A stretch of 64,000 bases of DNA, taken from NCBI GenBank assembly GCA_036337295.1, contig JAYZEN010000007.1:744001-808000 (forward strand). Reading direction: 5' to 3'. Below are positions 36,201-45,800 of this stretch, piece by piece. The notes under the pieces were generated by a model. The model saw only the letters and a list, made by a program, of their open reading frames with translations. It was not told the origin of the DNA and made no database searches. Position 1 is the first letter of the stretch; every line of letters begins with the position of its first letter. Position numbers and translations under genes: made by a program. The stretch comes from Ketobacter sp036337295. GTDB lineage: Bacteria > Pseudomonadota > Gammaproteobacteria > Pseudomonadales > Ketobacteraceae.

Positions 36201-39200
36201 ACCTGAAAACCCTGTTGCACGGAATTCTGTCGCAACCGGATGTGCCTTTGTTGCGTCTGCCCATGTTGAGTGAGGTGGAGCGCTCCCAGGTACTGCACGA
36301 GTGGAACCCGGCGCCGGCCAACTATCCCCGTAACCTGTGTCTGCAGCAGATTTTTGAGCGCCATGTGAAAGCCCATCCGGATCGGGTGGCGTTGATTGAA
36401 GGTGCCACCGAACTCAGTTATCAAGAGCTCAACCGCCGGGCCAATCAACTGGCCCGTTATCTGGCGGATCTGGGCGTGGCCGACGGCGCGTATGTGGGCA
36501 TCGCGCTGGAACGATCCAGCCGTATGATCGTCAGCATTCTGGCCACGTTGAAGCTGGGCGCGGCCTATGTGCCCCTGGATCCGGATTATCCGGCGGAACG
36601 GGTGGAGTACATGTTACGGGACACCCAGGCACCGGTGGTGATCTCCATTACCGAGCTTTCGAGCAAGCTCAGCGCCATCGTGGCCAATGAGGAGATCCGC
36701 AGCAACCTGTTATTACTGGATCAGGAAGAGGCACAGATTGCCGGTAAAAGTGGCGACAATCTTATGCCCAATTTCGCTACAGACCCGCGGCGGGACGCCT
36801 ATGTGATTTACACCTCCGGTTCTACCGGTCGCCCCAAAGGGGTGTTGGTGCGGCAGATCAGTGTGATCCGCCTGGTGCTGGACAGCAACTTCTTCACCCT
36901 GGATGCCACTGATCGGGTTTGTCATGTTTCCAACGTGTCTTTTGATGCGGCGATCTTTGACGTCTGGGCACCGTTGCTCAACGGTGCCGCCATGGTGCTG
37001 TTCACCAAGGATCAAATCCTGAACCCGGATCTGTTCCTGGAGGAAATGACCCGCACCGGTGCCAATACCTCGTTCATCACCACTGCGCTGTTCAATATGT
37101 ACATGGCGACAGAGCAGCGCATCATTTCCCGCTTCAAGTACCTGCTGGTGGGCGGTGAGCCGCTGGACCCCAGTGTGATCCGTTCTGCGATCCGGCAATG
37201 CAAGCCCAAGCACCTGATGAACGGCTATGGCCCCACAGAAAACACCACGTTTTCCACCTATAAAGACATTACGTTCCTGCCAGAACAGGCTACCACTGTG
37301 CCGGTGGGAAGGCCCATCAGCGGTTCCACCGGTTATGTGCTGGATGAGTTCCTGCAGCCGGTACCCATTGGCGTGAAAGGCGAGCTGTACGTTGGCGGCG
37401 ATGGTGTTGCGGTGGGGTATCTCAACGATCCTGAACGCACGGCAAAATCCTTTATTCCCGACCCGTTTGCCTCGGATGCCGAGGCGCAGTTGTATCGTAC
37501 CGGGGATATTGCCCGTTATAACGACGATGGCGAAATTGAAATTCTGGGGCGGGCGGACGATCAGGTGAAAGTGCGCGGCTTCCGCATTGAATTAAGTGAG
37601 GTGGAAGCGAATCTGAGCCGCATAGACGTGGTGCAGGATGTGGTGGTGCTGGTGAAGCTGGACGCCGACAACCAGAAACGTCTGGTGGCTTATGTCAAGC
37701 TGGACGGAGCAGGTGATGCCCAGTCGTTGCGGCAGATGGCGCTGGAATACCTGCCCAAACATATGGTGCCGGCCTCGTTCACGGTATTGCAGGATTTTCC
37801 GTTGACCTCCAATGGCAAGGTGGATAAGCGTGCCTTACCAGAGCCCGTGTTCGAGAAACAGGGCGAATCCGAATACGTGGCACCGCGGGATGAAAAAGAA
37901 CGCTCCCTGGTCAACATCTGGGAGCAGGTGTTGAAAGCGGACACCGTGGGCATTCACGACAATTTCTTTGAGCTGGGTGGGGATTCCATCCTCAGTATCC
38001 AGATCATCAGTCGTGCCAAGCGGGCGGGTATTCATATTACCGCCAAGCAGATCTTTGACTACCAGACCATTGCAGAACTCAGTGAAGTGGCGCGTGAGCT
38101 GCAGGATGTGGTGCTGGCGGAACAGGGGCTGATCAGCGGCGACATTCCTCTCACCCCGATTCAGCACTGGTTTGTGCAGAATCACCACGTGCGGCCCCAG
38201 CACTTCAACCAGTCATTGATGCTGAAAGTGGATAAACGGGTGCACATGGATCAGTTGAAGCTGTGTCTGGAATCCATTCTCTATCAGCACGATATGCTGC
38301 GTGCCCGTTTCCAGCAGGATGGCAACAGCTGGCGGCAGCACTATCATCCGGTGGAAGAGCTGAGTGAATTGCTGGAAGCCTGCTTCGATCAGGTTTATCT
38401 GGCCGGGTTGCCGGAGAATTTGCGCGGTGACCAGATTGAACATGTGGCCAACAAGGCCCAGGCCACCCTCAATCTTGGTCAGGGCCCAGTGGTGCGCTTT
38501 ATCTATTTCGATCTGGGGGATTCTGAACCGGCCCGGCTGGCGCTCATCGTGCACCACCTGGTGGTGGATGTGTTCTCCTGGCGTGTGCTGCTGGAAGATC
38601 TGCAAACGGCTCTGGGTATGGTGTTGCGGGGTGCCAAGATCGATCTGGGCAGCAAAACCACCTCGTTCAAACAATGGTCTGAAGGCTTACAGAGCCTGGC
38701 GCATTCTGCGGAGTTGCAAGCGGAATATCCTTATTGGGCCGCAGTACAGAACACGCCAATTGCCGCTTTGCCGAGACAGGCTGCAGACACCAATGCAAAT
38801 CTCAATACAGTGGCTTCGGTGCAGGTTGTGGAACGCAGCCTTGCCGCTGAACTGACCGACCGCCTGCTGAAGAAAACCGCAAAAGCTTATCGTACGGAAA
38901 TCAACGACCTGTTGTTGACCGCATTGCAGCGCACTCTGGCGGATTGGACCGGACAGGCAGCGGTGCAGGTGGACCTGGAAGGCCATGGTCGGGAGTTCAT
39001 CAGCGAGCAGTTTGATATCAGCCGCACCGTGGGTTGGTTCACCAGTATCTATCCCGTGGTACTGGCAGAGGTATTGGCAGTGGATGCCAACGAGGGCGAG
39101 GCCCAGGTCAGTGGCGAGGCCACCGATATTGGACGTGCCATCAAAGCCATCAAACAACGCCTGCGGGAAGTGCCCCGCAAAGGTCTTTCCTACGGTTTAT

Positions 39201-42200
39201 ATCGCTATCTGAATGCAGAGCCGCCGATGCAATCTGCGACGTCTGAAATCAGTTTCAACTACCTTGGGCAATTGGACCAGGTGGTGGAAGAGGGCGGTTT
39301 CATCAGTCAGGCGCCGGAGCATTGTGGTGAGGAGATCTCCCCTCTCGGTGAGCGCCAGTATCTGATTGAGGTCAGCGCCCGGGTACAGAACGGACAGCTT
39401 GCCATGGCCTGGCGCTACAGCAAGCACCTTCACGACCAGGCGACCATGGAACAGCTGGCGGAAGGTTATCTGTCTCACCTGAATGCCATCATTGAACATT
39501 GCAGCCAGGGCCAGGCGTTTGGTTACACGCCGGCGGATTTCCCGTTGGCAGAACTAACCCAGGACCAGGTGGATACGTTATCCAGTGTTGCCAACATTGA
39601 AACCATCCTGCCCCTTTCACCGGTGCAGGAAGGCATGCTGTTCCATGCGCTGTATGAACCCGGCTCCTGGGTTTACTTCGACCAGATCATTGTGCCCATC
39701 CAGGGTCAGGTCGATGAAGCCGCGATGTTTGATGCCTGGCGAACCGTGGTGGCGCGGCACCAGATTCTGCGGACCGGTTTTGTGTGGGAAGGCCTGAACC
39801 GGCCCCTACAGGTGGTGCTGGAGGATGTGGACATCGACATCCAGCGTTATGACTGGTCCAGCCTGGATGTGGACGCCGCAGAAGCCAAGTTCAGGCGTTT
39901 CCTGCAGGATGACCGCAATCTGGGCTTCAATTTCAAGCGCCACGGCGTTATGCGCCTCAGTTGGATTACTTTGCCCAACCGTGAATACAAGCTGGTGTGG
40001 AGCTTCCACCATATTCTGTTGGATGGCTGGTCCATGCCGGTGGTCTTCGGTGAGCTGTTTGCCACCTATGAGTCGCTGGCGGCCGGGCAGGAAGCCGTGC
40101 TGCCGGCGGCGCCGCGCTACCAGGACTTTATTGCCTGGCTGGTGGCGCAGAGCGCGGATGCGGCGTTTGATTTCTGGCGCAACTATCTTGCCGGGTTCAC
40201 TGCGCCCACGCCGATCCCGGTAAAAAACGCCCCGGCCTGGGTGGCAGAAAAACTGCGGACGGAAGAATCGGCATCGCGCTATCGCGAGAAAGAAATCGCC
40301 ATCAGTGGCAGCCTGTTGAAAGGTCTGCAGGATGTGGCCAAACGCTATCGCGTTACCCTGAATCATATCCTGCAGGGAGTCTGGGGTCTGCTGCTGCATC
40401 GTTACAGCGGTGAGCATGACGTGCTGTTCGGCACCACCGTGTCCGGCCGACCGGCAGAGTTGCCCGGCATCGAAGTGATGGTGGGCTTGTTCATTAACAC
40501 GCTGCCCATGCGCCTGGAAATTAAACCCGGTGCCAACTTCATTGATTGGTTGCAGGAACAGCAGGCATTGCAGTCCGAGGTTAAAAACTACGAATACAGC
40601 TCCCTGGTGGAGGTGCAGAAGGCCAGTGCCCTGTCGTCCAAACAGGCGCTGTTCGAGTCCATTCTGGTGTTCGAGAACTACCCCATTGACGAAGCACTGG
40701 AGGAAACCCAGGCGTCGCTCAATATCGGTGAAGTGGAAGCCTTCCAGCAGACCAACTTCCCCCTGACCCTGATTGTTATTCCTGGCAAAGAACTGGTGTT
40801 GCGTTTCTCCTACGACAGTTTCCAGTTTGAGCAGGATACGATTCAGCGCATGCTCACCCATATTGAGCACATGTTGCTGACGATCCAGGGGGCGCCTTCC
40901 ATTCGCCTTAACGAAATCCCCCTGTTGAGCATGCGGGAAGAGCAGCAGTTGGTGCACACCTGGAATGACACGGGATCTCTGTTTGCCTCAGAATCCACCC
41001 TGGTGCAGTTGTTTGAACAACAGGTGAGCCGCCATCCCAATGCCGTTGCCTGGGAATACGGGGCGCAGAAAATCACCTATGAACAGCTTAACCAGCGGAC
41101 CAACCGCCTGGCCCGACAGTTGATGTCCCAGGGTGTCAAACCCGGGCAGGATGTGGCCATCAGTTTTCACCGTTCCCTGAGTATGCTGGAAGCCATGCTG
41201 GCCGTGCTGAAGGCCGGCGCGGCCTATGTGCCCATTGATCCGGAATATCCCCGGGAGCGTATCGAGCACATTGTGCAGGATACCGCGACGCCGGTGCTGA
41301 TCACCTTCCGTGACAATGTGGACAACCTGCAGCAGCTGTCCGCGGGCGCAGCTGATTCGGTGCTGGCCATTGAACAGTTGTTGGAAGCCAGTGCCAGCCT
41401 GTCGCCGGAAAACCCGAATGTGCCATTACCCAACGGCAGTCGCTCCCGCGCCTATGTAATTTACACCTCGGGTTCCACCGGCAAGCCCAAAGGGGTGTGC
41501 GTGCCGCAGGTGGCGGTGAGCCGCCTGGTGCTGAATACCGATTACGTGGATCTCAAACACGGTCATCGGATGGGGCATGCGTCGAATGTATCATTCGACG
41601 CGGCCACCTTTGAGTTCTGGGGGGCGTTGTTGAATGGCGGCACTCTGGTGTGTGTGGATCGGGATACGGCGCTCAATCCGGAGCAGTTTGCCGAGGTGAT
41701 TGCCCGCGACAACATCGAGGTGCTGTTCATCACCACGGCGCTGTTCAATGCGCTGTCGAAACAAAAACTGGATGTCTTCGCCGGTCTGGAATACTGCCTG
41801 TTCGGTGGTGAGGCCTGTGACCCTAACCAGGTCAAAGCAGTTATCGAATCCGGTGCCGGACCCCGTCACCTGTTGCACGTATATGGTCCTACCGAGAACA
41901 CTACGTTTTCTACCTGGCACGAAGTGTCCCAGGTGCTGCCCGGGTCGACCACCATTCCCATTGGCAGGCCTCTGGCCAACAGCACGCTCTATGTGCTGGA
42001 TGAATCACTGCGCCCGGTGCCCATTGGTGTGAACGGGGAAATCTACGTGGGTGGGTTGGGCCTGGCGGACGGCTATCTGAATCGGGATGACCTGACGGCT
42101 GCGGCGTTCATCGAGCACCCGTTCCGCCCCGGTGAACGTCTGTATAAAACCGGCGATCTGGGGCGCTTGCTGGCCAACGGTGCCCTGGAAATCTCTGGGC

Positions 42201-42826
42201 GCATGGATGACCAGGTGAAGATCCGTGGCTATCGGATTGAGTTGGGAGAGATCGAAACAGCCCTCAACCAATTGACGGATGTAAAGGAGTCGTCGGTGGT
42301 GGTGCGCAGTATGGCCAACGGCTCGCGCCAACTGGTTGCCTATTGCCAGCGTCGAACGCCGGGTCAGGAGGTGTCCATCGCCGAGCTGAAATCCAGGCTA
42401 AAACAAACGCTTCCGGATTATATGGTGCCCAGCGCCATTGTTATGCTGGACCGATTGCCACTGAATCCCAATGGCAAAGTGGACAAGAAGGCATTGCCCG
42501 AACCCGCGGCGGAGCACTTCGCCGCCAATCAGTTTGTGGCGCCCCGTAATGACATCGAGCAGAGCCTCGCGAGTATCTGGCAGGAAGTGCTGGAGTTGGA
42601 TCAGGTGGGTGTGTTCGATGACTTCTTTGATCTGGGCGGCCACTCCCTGTTGATCAACAAGGTTGCGACCCGCCTGCAACAACAGTTGGGCGTTGAGTTG
42701 CCCTTGCGCACATTATTTGAAGTGCCCACGGTGGCGGCTTTGGCTGAAATTATCCAAAGCCTTTCCGGCACCAGCGCGGATGCTGATGAGTGGGATGATG
42801 AAGATTATGAGGAAGGTTCGCTATGA
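30230..42826 (+). CDS. Lipopeptide NRPS 2: C-A-PCP-E-C-A-PCP-E-C-A-PCP
   Basis: Three modules, 4198 residues. The N-terminal helix LSRLASLTPEQREALLKQL is a docking partner for the NRPS 1 tail. Module 3: C (HHIISDG, 183), A (FDAATLE, code DALWLGGTFK, Val-like), PCP Ser1050, E (HHLVVDG, 1242; EGHGRE; RTVGWFTS). Module 4: DCL-type C (LSPMQEGMLF; HHIVLDG, 1715), A (FDAAIFD, code DAFFLGGTFK, branched aliphatic), PCP Ser2586, E with the altered motif HHLVVDV (2775-2781). Module 5: DCL-type C (HHILLDG, 3260), A (FDAATFE, code DAFFLGVTFK, Ile-like), PCP Ser4139. Both PCPs before E carry GGDSI, the usual pairing. The tail DEWDDEDYEEGSL is an acidic docking peptide. The start ATG has no good ribosome site, and translation of NRPS 3 is coupled by an ATGA overlap. 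Confidence 0.93.
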   Translation: MTDKKLLSRLASLTPEQREALLKQLKKKKDQGAEPRKDAITRFQRQGNDRVAMSYAQQRLWFIDQLQSGSSSYNISAALRLKGALDVEALRMSFDEIVQRHEVLRTTFVSEEGQGRQVINQHQRWELPTISLEPLSKEEQEEVIKARFKGDAHTSFDLINGPLIRTRLIRLSSVEHVIIVTMHHIISDGWSMGVFIQEMALLYDAFRQDKTSPLTDLSIQYADYSLWQREWLSGDRLERQLRYWKTRLDGVPVLELPTDYPRPPVHSYDGRNLHFSLSRELTAGLNELAKQQGVTLFMVLLSGLQVLLHRYSGQDDICVGTPIAGRVRPEVEKLIGCFVNTLAIRSDLENNPSFLALLKQVQQNLTGAYDHQDIPFERLVDELGVSREMSHTPLFQVMFVLQNATAGSSLSLPGLEIELLPEESETSKFDITINMREDKGQLKGDFEYRTDLFSQDTMQRMVGHLTRLLTQLVANPGLGIDTVDFLPAAERNQLLLGWNNTVSTYERDSDVLDVFQTVLEDCSARVAVSCGDDALAYAELDNMSNHIAHALLEKGVSPGDRVGLCAERSIETIAALLGILKAGAAYVPLDPAYPEDRLQYMIRDSSVALILAHDHLTEKLPVTEAQLLLLDGFRASREPVAKLELRVGPLAPIYVMYTSGSTGKPKGIEVIHRNVVRLVRNTDFMRMDPDLAFLQYAPISFDAATLEIWAPLLNGGKIVVAPKGQLTPDEIGTVIAEGGVNAAWFTAALFHYMAEYHIEVFRPLQQLLAGGDVLAPKMVRKVLEELPGITLINGYGPTENTTFTCCYPMAAMADVRHSVPIGRPIANTTAYVLDRQMQPVPIGVPGELYTGGDGVANGYLNRDELSAEVFLDNPFSTAKGARLYKTGDLVRYYADGHLEYLGRVDQQVKIRGFRIELSEVEDALGKINTIREVAVIAREDSPGVKRLVAYYVPVEGANPTTTELRSELKQMLPEYMIPSAFVGLEGLPVTANGKLDRRALPKPEMDAESALKRVPPRTEKEMILVDIWKQVLNLEELGIRDNFFEVGGDSILSIQIISRAKLAGLHITTKQIFENQTIEELAAVASEVESPVLAEQGLVEGEFRLSPIQHWFFNHRFVDEHHWNQSVLLDVKANRSLQYNDLQLALRALVLQHDALRLRFERTEQGVRQFLAPATGLDMASATGFDNLVRVEEIAIDSGSAESVTAHCDRIQASLNLLSGPLLAAGLFTLPGGERKLLLVLHHLVVDGVSWRILLEDFNTALENVQARQEVKLGYKTTSYKQWAQALSEGVELGHLNSEIDYWETVIEKEKPVLPLDYPGGSATVAETVVHSVKLSEAFTQSLLRDVHQAYRTEINDLLLTALARAISDWSGNLEIYLELEGHGRETFSDKIDLSRTVGWFTSVYPVRLKYENGQSVQDNLKSIKEQLRHIPGKGFGYGALRYLGSPKQNRLLLQAPQADLVFNYLGQFNSLIENNPWFTVAAEDRGHEHSLESIDPHPLSINSHIAGEQLQVDWIYSRSLFKPETIQKLAQQYISALEQLIQHCIQPGVFGYTPSDFALSGLNQGQIDRLIGSERGIESVYPLSPMQEGMLFHSLFDNDDGVYFEQLSVEVLGGVNRETLKKAWGNVVNRHPALRSAFVWQDIDRPLQIVYHQINMEIVELDWRHLGDAQVQERLDAWLEKDRQRGFDFERPGLMRLAWVDLPGNRSRLIWSFHHIVLDGWSLPLVMGEVFQTYGLMMKGEDPRLPQAGAYENFISYLETVDKGDALQFWKLYLADFEAATPLPNKRSYSLTSEKTFLENELLLDSGFTSRLQQFARDHHVTLNTVLQAAWGVLLARYSGDRDVVFGTTVSGRPADLPNVENIVGLFINTLPLRIQLDGSTTILPLLQSMQDQQVDLRRFEFTPLVDIHRVSGVPGDQSLFDSILVFENYPVGEAVHSADELIDFGHITTIEHTNFPMTVIVEPSDQLRVKLSYDASYFDSATIARVLDHLKTLLHGILSQPDVPLLRLPMLSEVERSQVLHEWNPAPANYPRNLCLQQIFERHVKAHPDRVALIEGATELSYQELNRRANQLARYLADLGVADGAYVGIALERSSRMIVSILATLKLGAAYVPLDPDYPAERVEYMLRDTQAPVVISITELSSKLSAIVANEEIRSNLLLLDQEEAQIAGKSGDNLMPNFATDPRRDAYVIYTSGSTGRPKGVLVRQISVIRLVLDSNFFTLDATDRVCHVSNVSFDAAIFDVWAPLLNGAAMVLFTKDQILNPDLFLEEMTRTGANTSFITTALFNMYMATEQRIISRFKYLLVGGEPLDPSVIRSAIRQCKPKHLMNGYGPTENTTFSTYKDITFLPEQATTVPVGRPISGSTGYVLDEFLQPVPIGVKGELYVGGDGVAVGYLNDPERTAKSFIPDPFASDAEAQLYRTGDIARYNDDGEIEILGRADDQVKVRGFRIELSEVEANLSRIDVVQDVVVLVKLDADNQKRLVAYVKLDGAGDAQSLRQMALEYLPKHMVPASFTVLQDFPLTSNGKVDKRALPEPVFEKQGESEYVAPRDEKERSLVNIWEQVLKADTVGIHDNFFELGGDSILSIQIISRAKRAGIHITAKQIFDYQTIAELSEVARELQDVVLAEQGLISGDIPLTPIQHWFVQNHHVRPQHFNQSLMLKVDKRVHMDQLKLCLESILYQHDMLRARFQQDGNSWRQHYHPVEELSELLEACFDQVYLAGLPENLRGDQIEHVANKAQATLNLGQGPVVRFIYFDLGDSEPARLALIVHHLVVDVFSWRVLLEDLQTALGMVLRGAKIDLGSKTTSFKQWSEGLQSLAHSAELQAEYPYWAAVQNTPIAALPRQAADTNANLNTVASVQVVERSLAAELTDRLLKKTAKAYRTEINDLLLTALQRTLADWTGQAAVQVDLEGHGREFISEQFDISRTVGWFTSIYPVVLAEVLAVDANEGEAQVSGEATDIGRAIKAIKQRLREVPRKGLSYGLYRYLNAEPPMQSATSEISFNYLGQLDQVVEEGGFISQAPEHCGEEISPLGERQYLIEVSARVQNGQLAMAWRYSKHLHDQATMEQLAEGYLSHLNAIIEHCSQGQAFGYTPADFPLAELTQDQVDTLSSVANIETILPLSPVQEGMLFHALYEPGSWVYFDQIIVPIQGQVDEAAMFDAWRTVVARHQILRTGFVWEGLNRPLQVVLEDVDIDIQRYDWSSLDVDAAEAKFRRFLQDDRNLGFNFKRHGVMRLSWITLPNREYKLVWSFHHILLDGWSMPVVFGELFATYESLAAGQEAVLPAAPRYQDFIAWLVAQSADAAFDFWRNYLAGFTAPTPIPVKNAPAWVAEKLRTEESASRYREKEIAISGSLLKGLQDVAKRYRVTLNHILQGVWGLLLHRYSGEHDVLFGTTVSGRPAELPGIEVMVGLFINTLPMRLEIKPGANFIDWLQEQQALQSEVKNYEYSSLVEVQKASALSSKQALFESILVFENYPIDEALEETQASLNIGEVEAFQQTNFPLTLIVIPGKELVLRFSYDSFQFEQDTIQRMLTHIEHMLLTIQGAPSIRLNEIPLLSMREEQQLVHTWNDTGSLFASESTLVQLFEQQVSRHPNAVAWEYGAQKITYEQLNQRTNRLARQLMSQGVKPGQDVAISFHRSLSMLEAMLAVLKAGAAYVPIDPEYPRERIEHIVQDTATPVLITFRDNVDNLQQLSAGAADSVLAIEQLLEASASLSPENPNVPLPNGSRSRAYVIYTSGSTGKPKGVCVPQVAVSRLVLNTDYVDLKHGHRMGHASNVSFDAATFEFWGALLNGGTLVCVDRDTALNPEQFAEVIARDNIEVLFITTALFNALSKQKLDVFAGLEYCLFGGEACDPNQVKAVIESGAGPRHLLHVYGPTENTTFSTWHEVSQVLPGSTTIPIGRPLANSTLYVLDESLRPVPIGVNGEIYVGGLGLADGYLNRDDLTAAAFIEHPFRPGERLYKTGDLGRLLANGALEISGRMDDQVKIRGYRIELGEIETALNQLTDVKESSVVVRSMANGSRQLVAYCQRRTPGQEVSIAELKSRLKQTLPDYMVPSAIVMLDRLPLNPNGKVDKKALPEPAAEHFAANQFVAPRNDIEQSLASIWQEVLELDQVGVFDDFFDLGGHSLLINKVATRLQQQLGVELPLRTLFEVPTVAALAEIIQSLSGTSADADEWDDEDYEEGSL
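38552..38587 (+). other. Second epimerisation domain with altered HHxxxDG motif
   Basis: The codons read HHLVVDVFSWR, so Gly is replaced by Val (GTG 38570-38572, residue 2781); the first epimerase of the same protein reads HHLVVDGVSWR. The catalytic second His and the later EGHGRE glutamate are kept, so activity may be retained or reduced. Confidence 0.8.
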
Positions 42827-45800
42827 CGGTGTATGAGCTGATGGCTAAGTTGGGTGCTGCGGGCATCAAACTGTGGGTGGAGGATGGCCAGCTCAAATTC
42901 AAAGCGCCCAAGGGAGCGCTCACAGCGGACCTGAAGCAGCATCTGGTGGCGCAGAAAGCGGCGGTGATTGCGTTTCTGTCAGAAACCCGCATCGGTGAAT
43001 CCGGTGGTGAATCGCAGATCCCGTTGGCCGACCGTAGCCAGCCGCTGCCGCTGTCCCATGCCCAACAACGTTTGTGGTTCATCGAACAGCTCACGCCGGG
43101 TAGCAGCACCTTTCACATTCCGGCGGCGCTCTACCTGACCGGGATTCTGGATGTGCAGGCGTTGCAGCGGGCGTTTCTGCAATTAGCCCAACGCCATGAA
43201 GCCCTGCGTACCCTGTTCGTTCAGGAGGGCGAGGAACCCACCCAGGTGGTTCGGGACATCGATCACTTTGATATCCCGTTTGAATCCCTGCTGGATCTGC
43301 CTGAGGAGCAGCGACTGGCGGAAGTGAAAGCCCGGGTTGAAAAGGAAGTCCGCACCTCGTTCGATCTGGGTGCCGGGTTACCGATCCGCGCGCGCTTATA
43401 TCAATTGGACGACAACAAGCACGGCTTGATCGTTACCATGCATCACATCGTCACCGATGGCTGGTCCATGGGGATTTTTGTGCGGGAGATTTCCGCGCTC
43501 TATGCAGCGCAACGCATGGGGGCACAGGCTCCGTTACCGGAGTTGCAGATTCAATACGCTGACTTTGCCGCCTGGCAGCGGGAATGGCTGCACGGGGATG
43601 AGCTGGAACGTCAACTGGGTTACTGGCGTCGGGATCTGGATCGGGCGCCGGCACAGTTGGCATTGCCTTTCGACCGACCCAGGCCGGCCCTGCAAACCCT
43701 GAACGGGGCAACGCTGGACCTGCAACTTTCACCAGCCACCCTGGCATCCTTGCGGGCCGTCGCGCGGGCGTTCGACACCACTTTGTATGTGGTGATGCTG
43801 ACCGCCTACAAAATTGTGTTGGCAAAGTGGGCGCAACAGAACGATGTCTGTGTGGGCATGCCCATCGCAGGGCGTACCCGGGCCGAGGTGGAGGGGTTGA
43901 TCGGATTTTTTGTTAACACCTTGGTGATTCGCACTCAGTTGGATGGTAATCCTTCCTTGCGTGAGATTTTGGCGCAGGTGAAGGAAAAGGTGCTGGGCGC
44001 CCAGAGCCATCAGGACGTTCCCTTTGAAGCCATTGTGGAAGAACTGAATACGCCCAGGAATCTCAGTTTCTCTCCGCTATATCAGGTGGCCATGTCCCTG
44101 ACCAGTGGCGAGGGCACGGCCAAAAAAGCGGTGGTGGGCGGGCTTGAAATTGAACCCATGCCCATTGAGCTGGTGGCTGCGCGCCTGGACATGACCCTGA
44201 TGTTGGTGGACCACGGCGATAGCGTCGATGGCATGCTGGAGTACAACACCGACCTGTTCGATGCTCAGACCATGGCGTTGTTTCTGGAGCATTTCCAGAC
44301 AGCACTGCAGCTGTTGGGCGACAACCTGGATCTGCGCATCGCTGCCCTGCCGTTGTACGAGGCCGAGGCACTGATCAATACGCTGGGTCAGGGTCAACCG
44401 GTGGCGGCGGTGTTGCCGCTTACTCCAATGCAACGGGATTTTTGCCTGGACAGCCTGCGAGAGCCTGATTCAAATCGCAACACCATTGGTTACTATGTGA
44501 AAGTACCCGGGTTGCCGAGTGCTCAGGTCATTGCCGCGCTGCAATCGGTGGCCGATGCCAACCCCTTCCTCCGAAGCCGGATTCGTGCCGGTGCTCTGCC
44601 GGGCAGCGAGCCGCTGTATCAGGTGATTCTGGAGCACGATGCAATTCAGTTTCAGTCGCTGGACTGGCGTTCATCTGATATTGAAGCCACAGAAGCGGCA
44701 CTGACGGCATTGGCGTTGCCATCCTGGAATGTAGACGATCAGCCTTTGATTCGGTATTTCTGGGTGGACGCTGCCGCCGGAGAACATTATCTGGTGGTTG
44801 CCGCCCATCATTCCATCTTCGACGGCATCAGCAAGCTGCGGCATTTTCAACAGTTCGCCGCGGCGCTCAAGGGTGAAGCACTTGCTGCGGTTCCCGTTGC
44901 AAATATAAACCAATGGATTGCCGAGCGCACCGCCAGCTTTGACCGCGCGGACAGCCTGACGTTCTGGGCGAATCAGTTGCACGAGTACGATACCCCGGCA
45001 CTGAAAAAACCGGAGGCGGGAACGGCAGTGGTCCACAATTGGTCCATTGAAGGGCAGGAGTTCGCCCACTTGAGCCGTTGGTGTGATGAGCGCTCCGTTT
45101 CACTCGCCAATTATTTACGTACTCTGTACACCCTGGCGTTGCAGCAATGCTTCTATCATTCAGAACCCTTTGTGTTGGTGGACGCTGCCGGCGGTCGTGA
45201 TGCCGCAACGGAGCATTGGTTGGGGTGTGCGTTCCAGTTTGTGCCACACATTCAGCATCGACCTGAAGCGGAAGGTATCCTGGATCTGCTGCAACAAAAC
45301 CGCGTGTGGAAAAAATCCGTCGGGGATGCCCAGTTCGTTTCCCTGTTGGCACGCTCCGCTCTGTTATCCAAAGAGGCCTTGGAGTTCCAGTACAATTACC
45401 GTCTGCCGGAGATCAGCGGCGCGGTTGATCTGCTGGGCGAGCCTGCCATCCTTTGCCCGGTGCAGCCGGACAACGCCGGTACAGTGAAACTGCTGGTGAC
45501 GCCCGCAGCGTCTTCAGTACAGTTGCGTTTGAGTCATCGTCAGCATGAATTCAACGGCTATGACCTGCTGCAACGCATGTCTCAGGTGCACGACCAGATT
45601 CAGGCCGGCGCCACCGGTCTGCAGGAACTGGATTGGCTGTTGCCACAGGAACGTAAACAGCTCCTGCAATTCGCCCAGGGCCAAGCCCGAGCTGTGGGTC
45701 CAAACCTGCTGCAGCGGTTTGAGGCGCAAGTGCAAAAGCAGCCGGATGCCGTGGCGGTGATTCATGGGGAGCGCTCATTAACCTATGGCCAGCTGGAATC

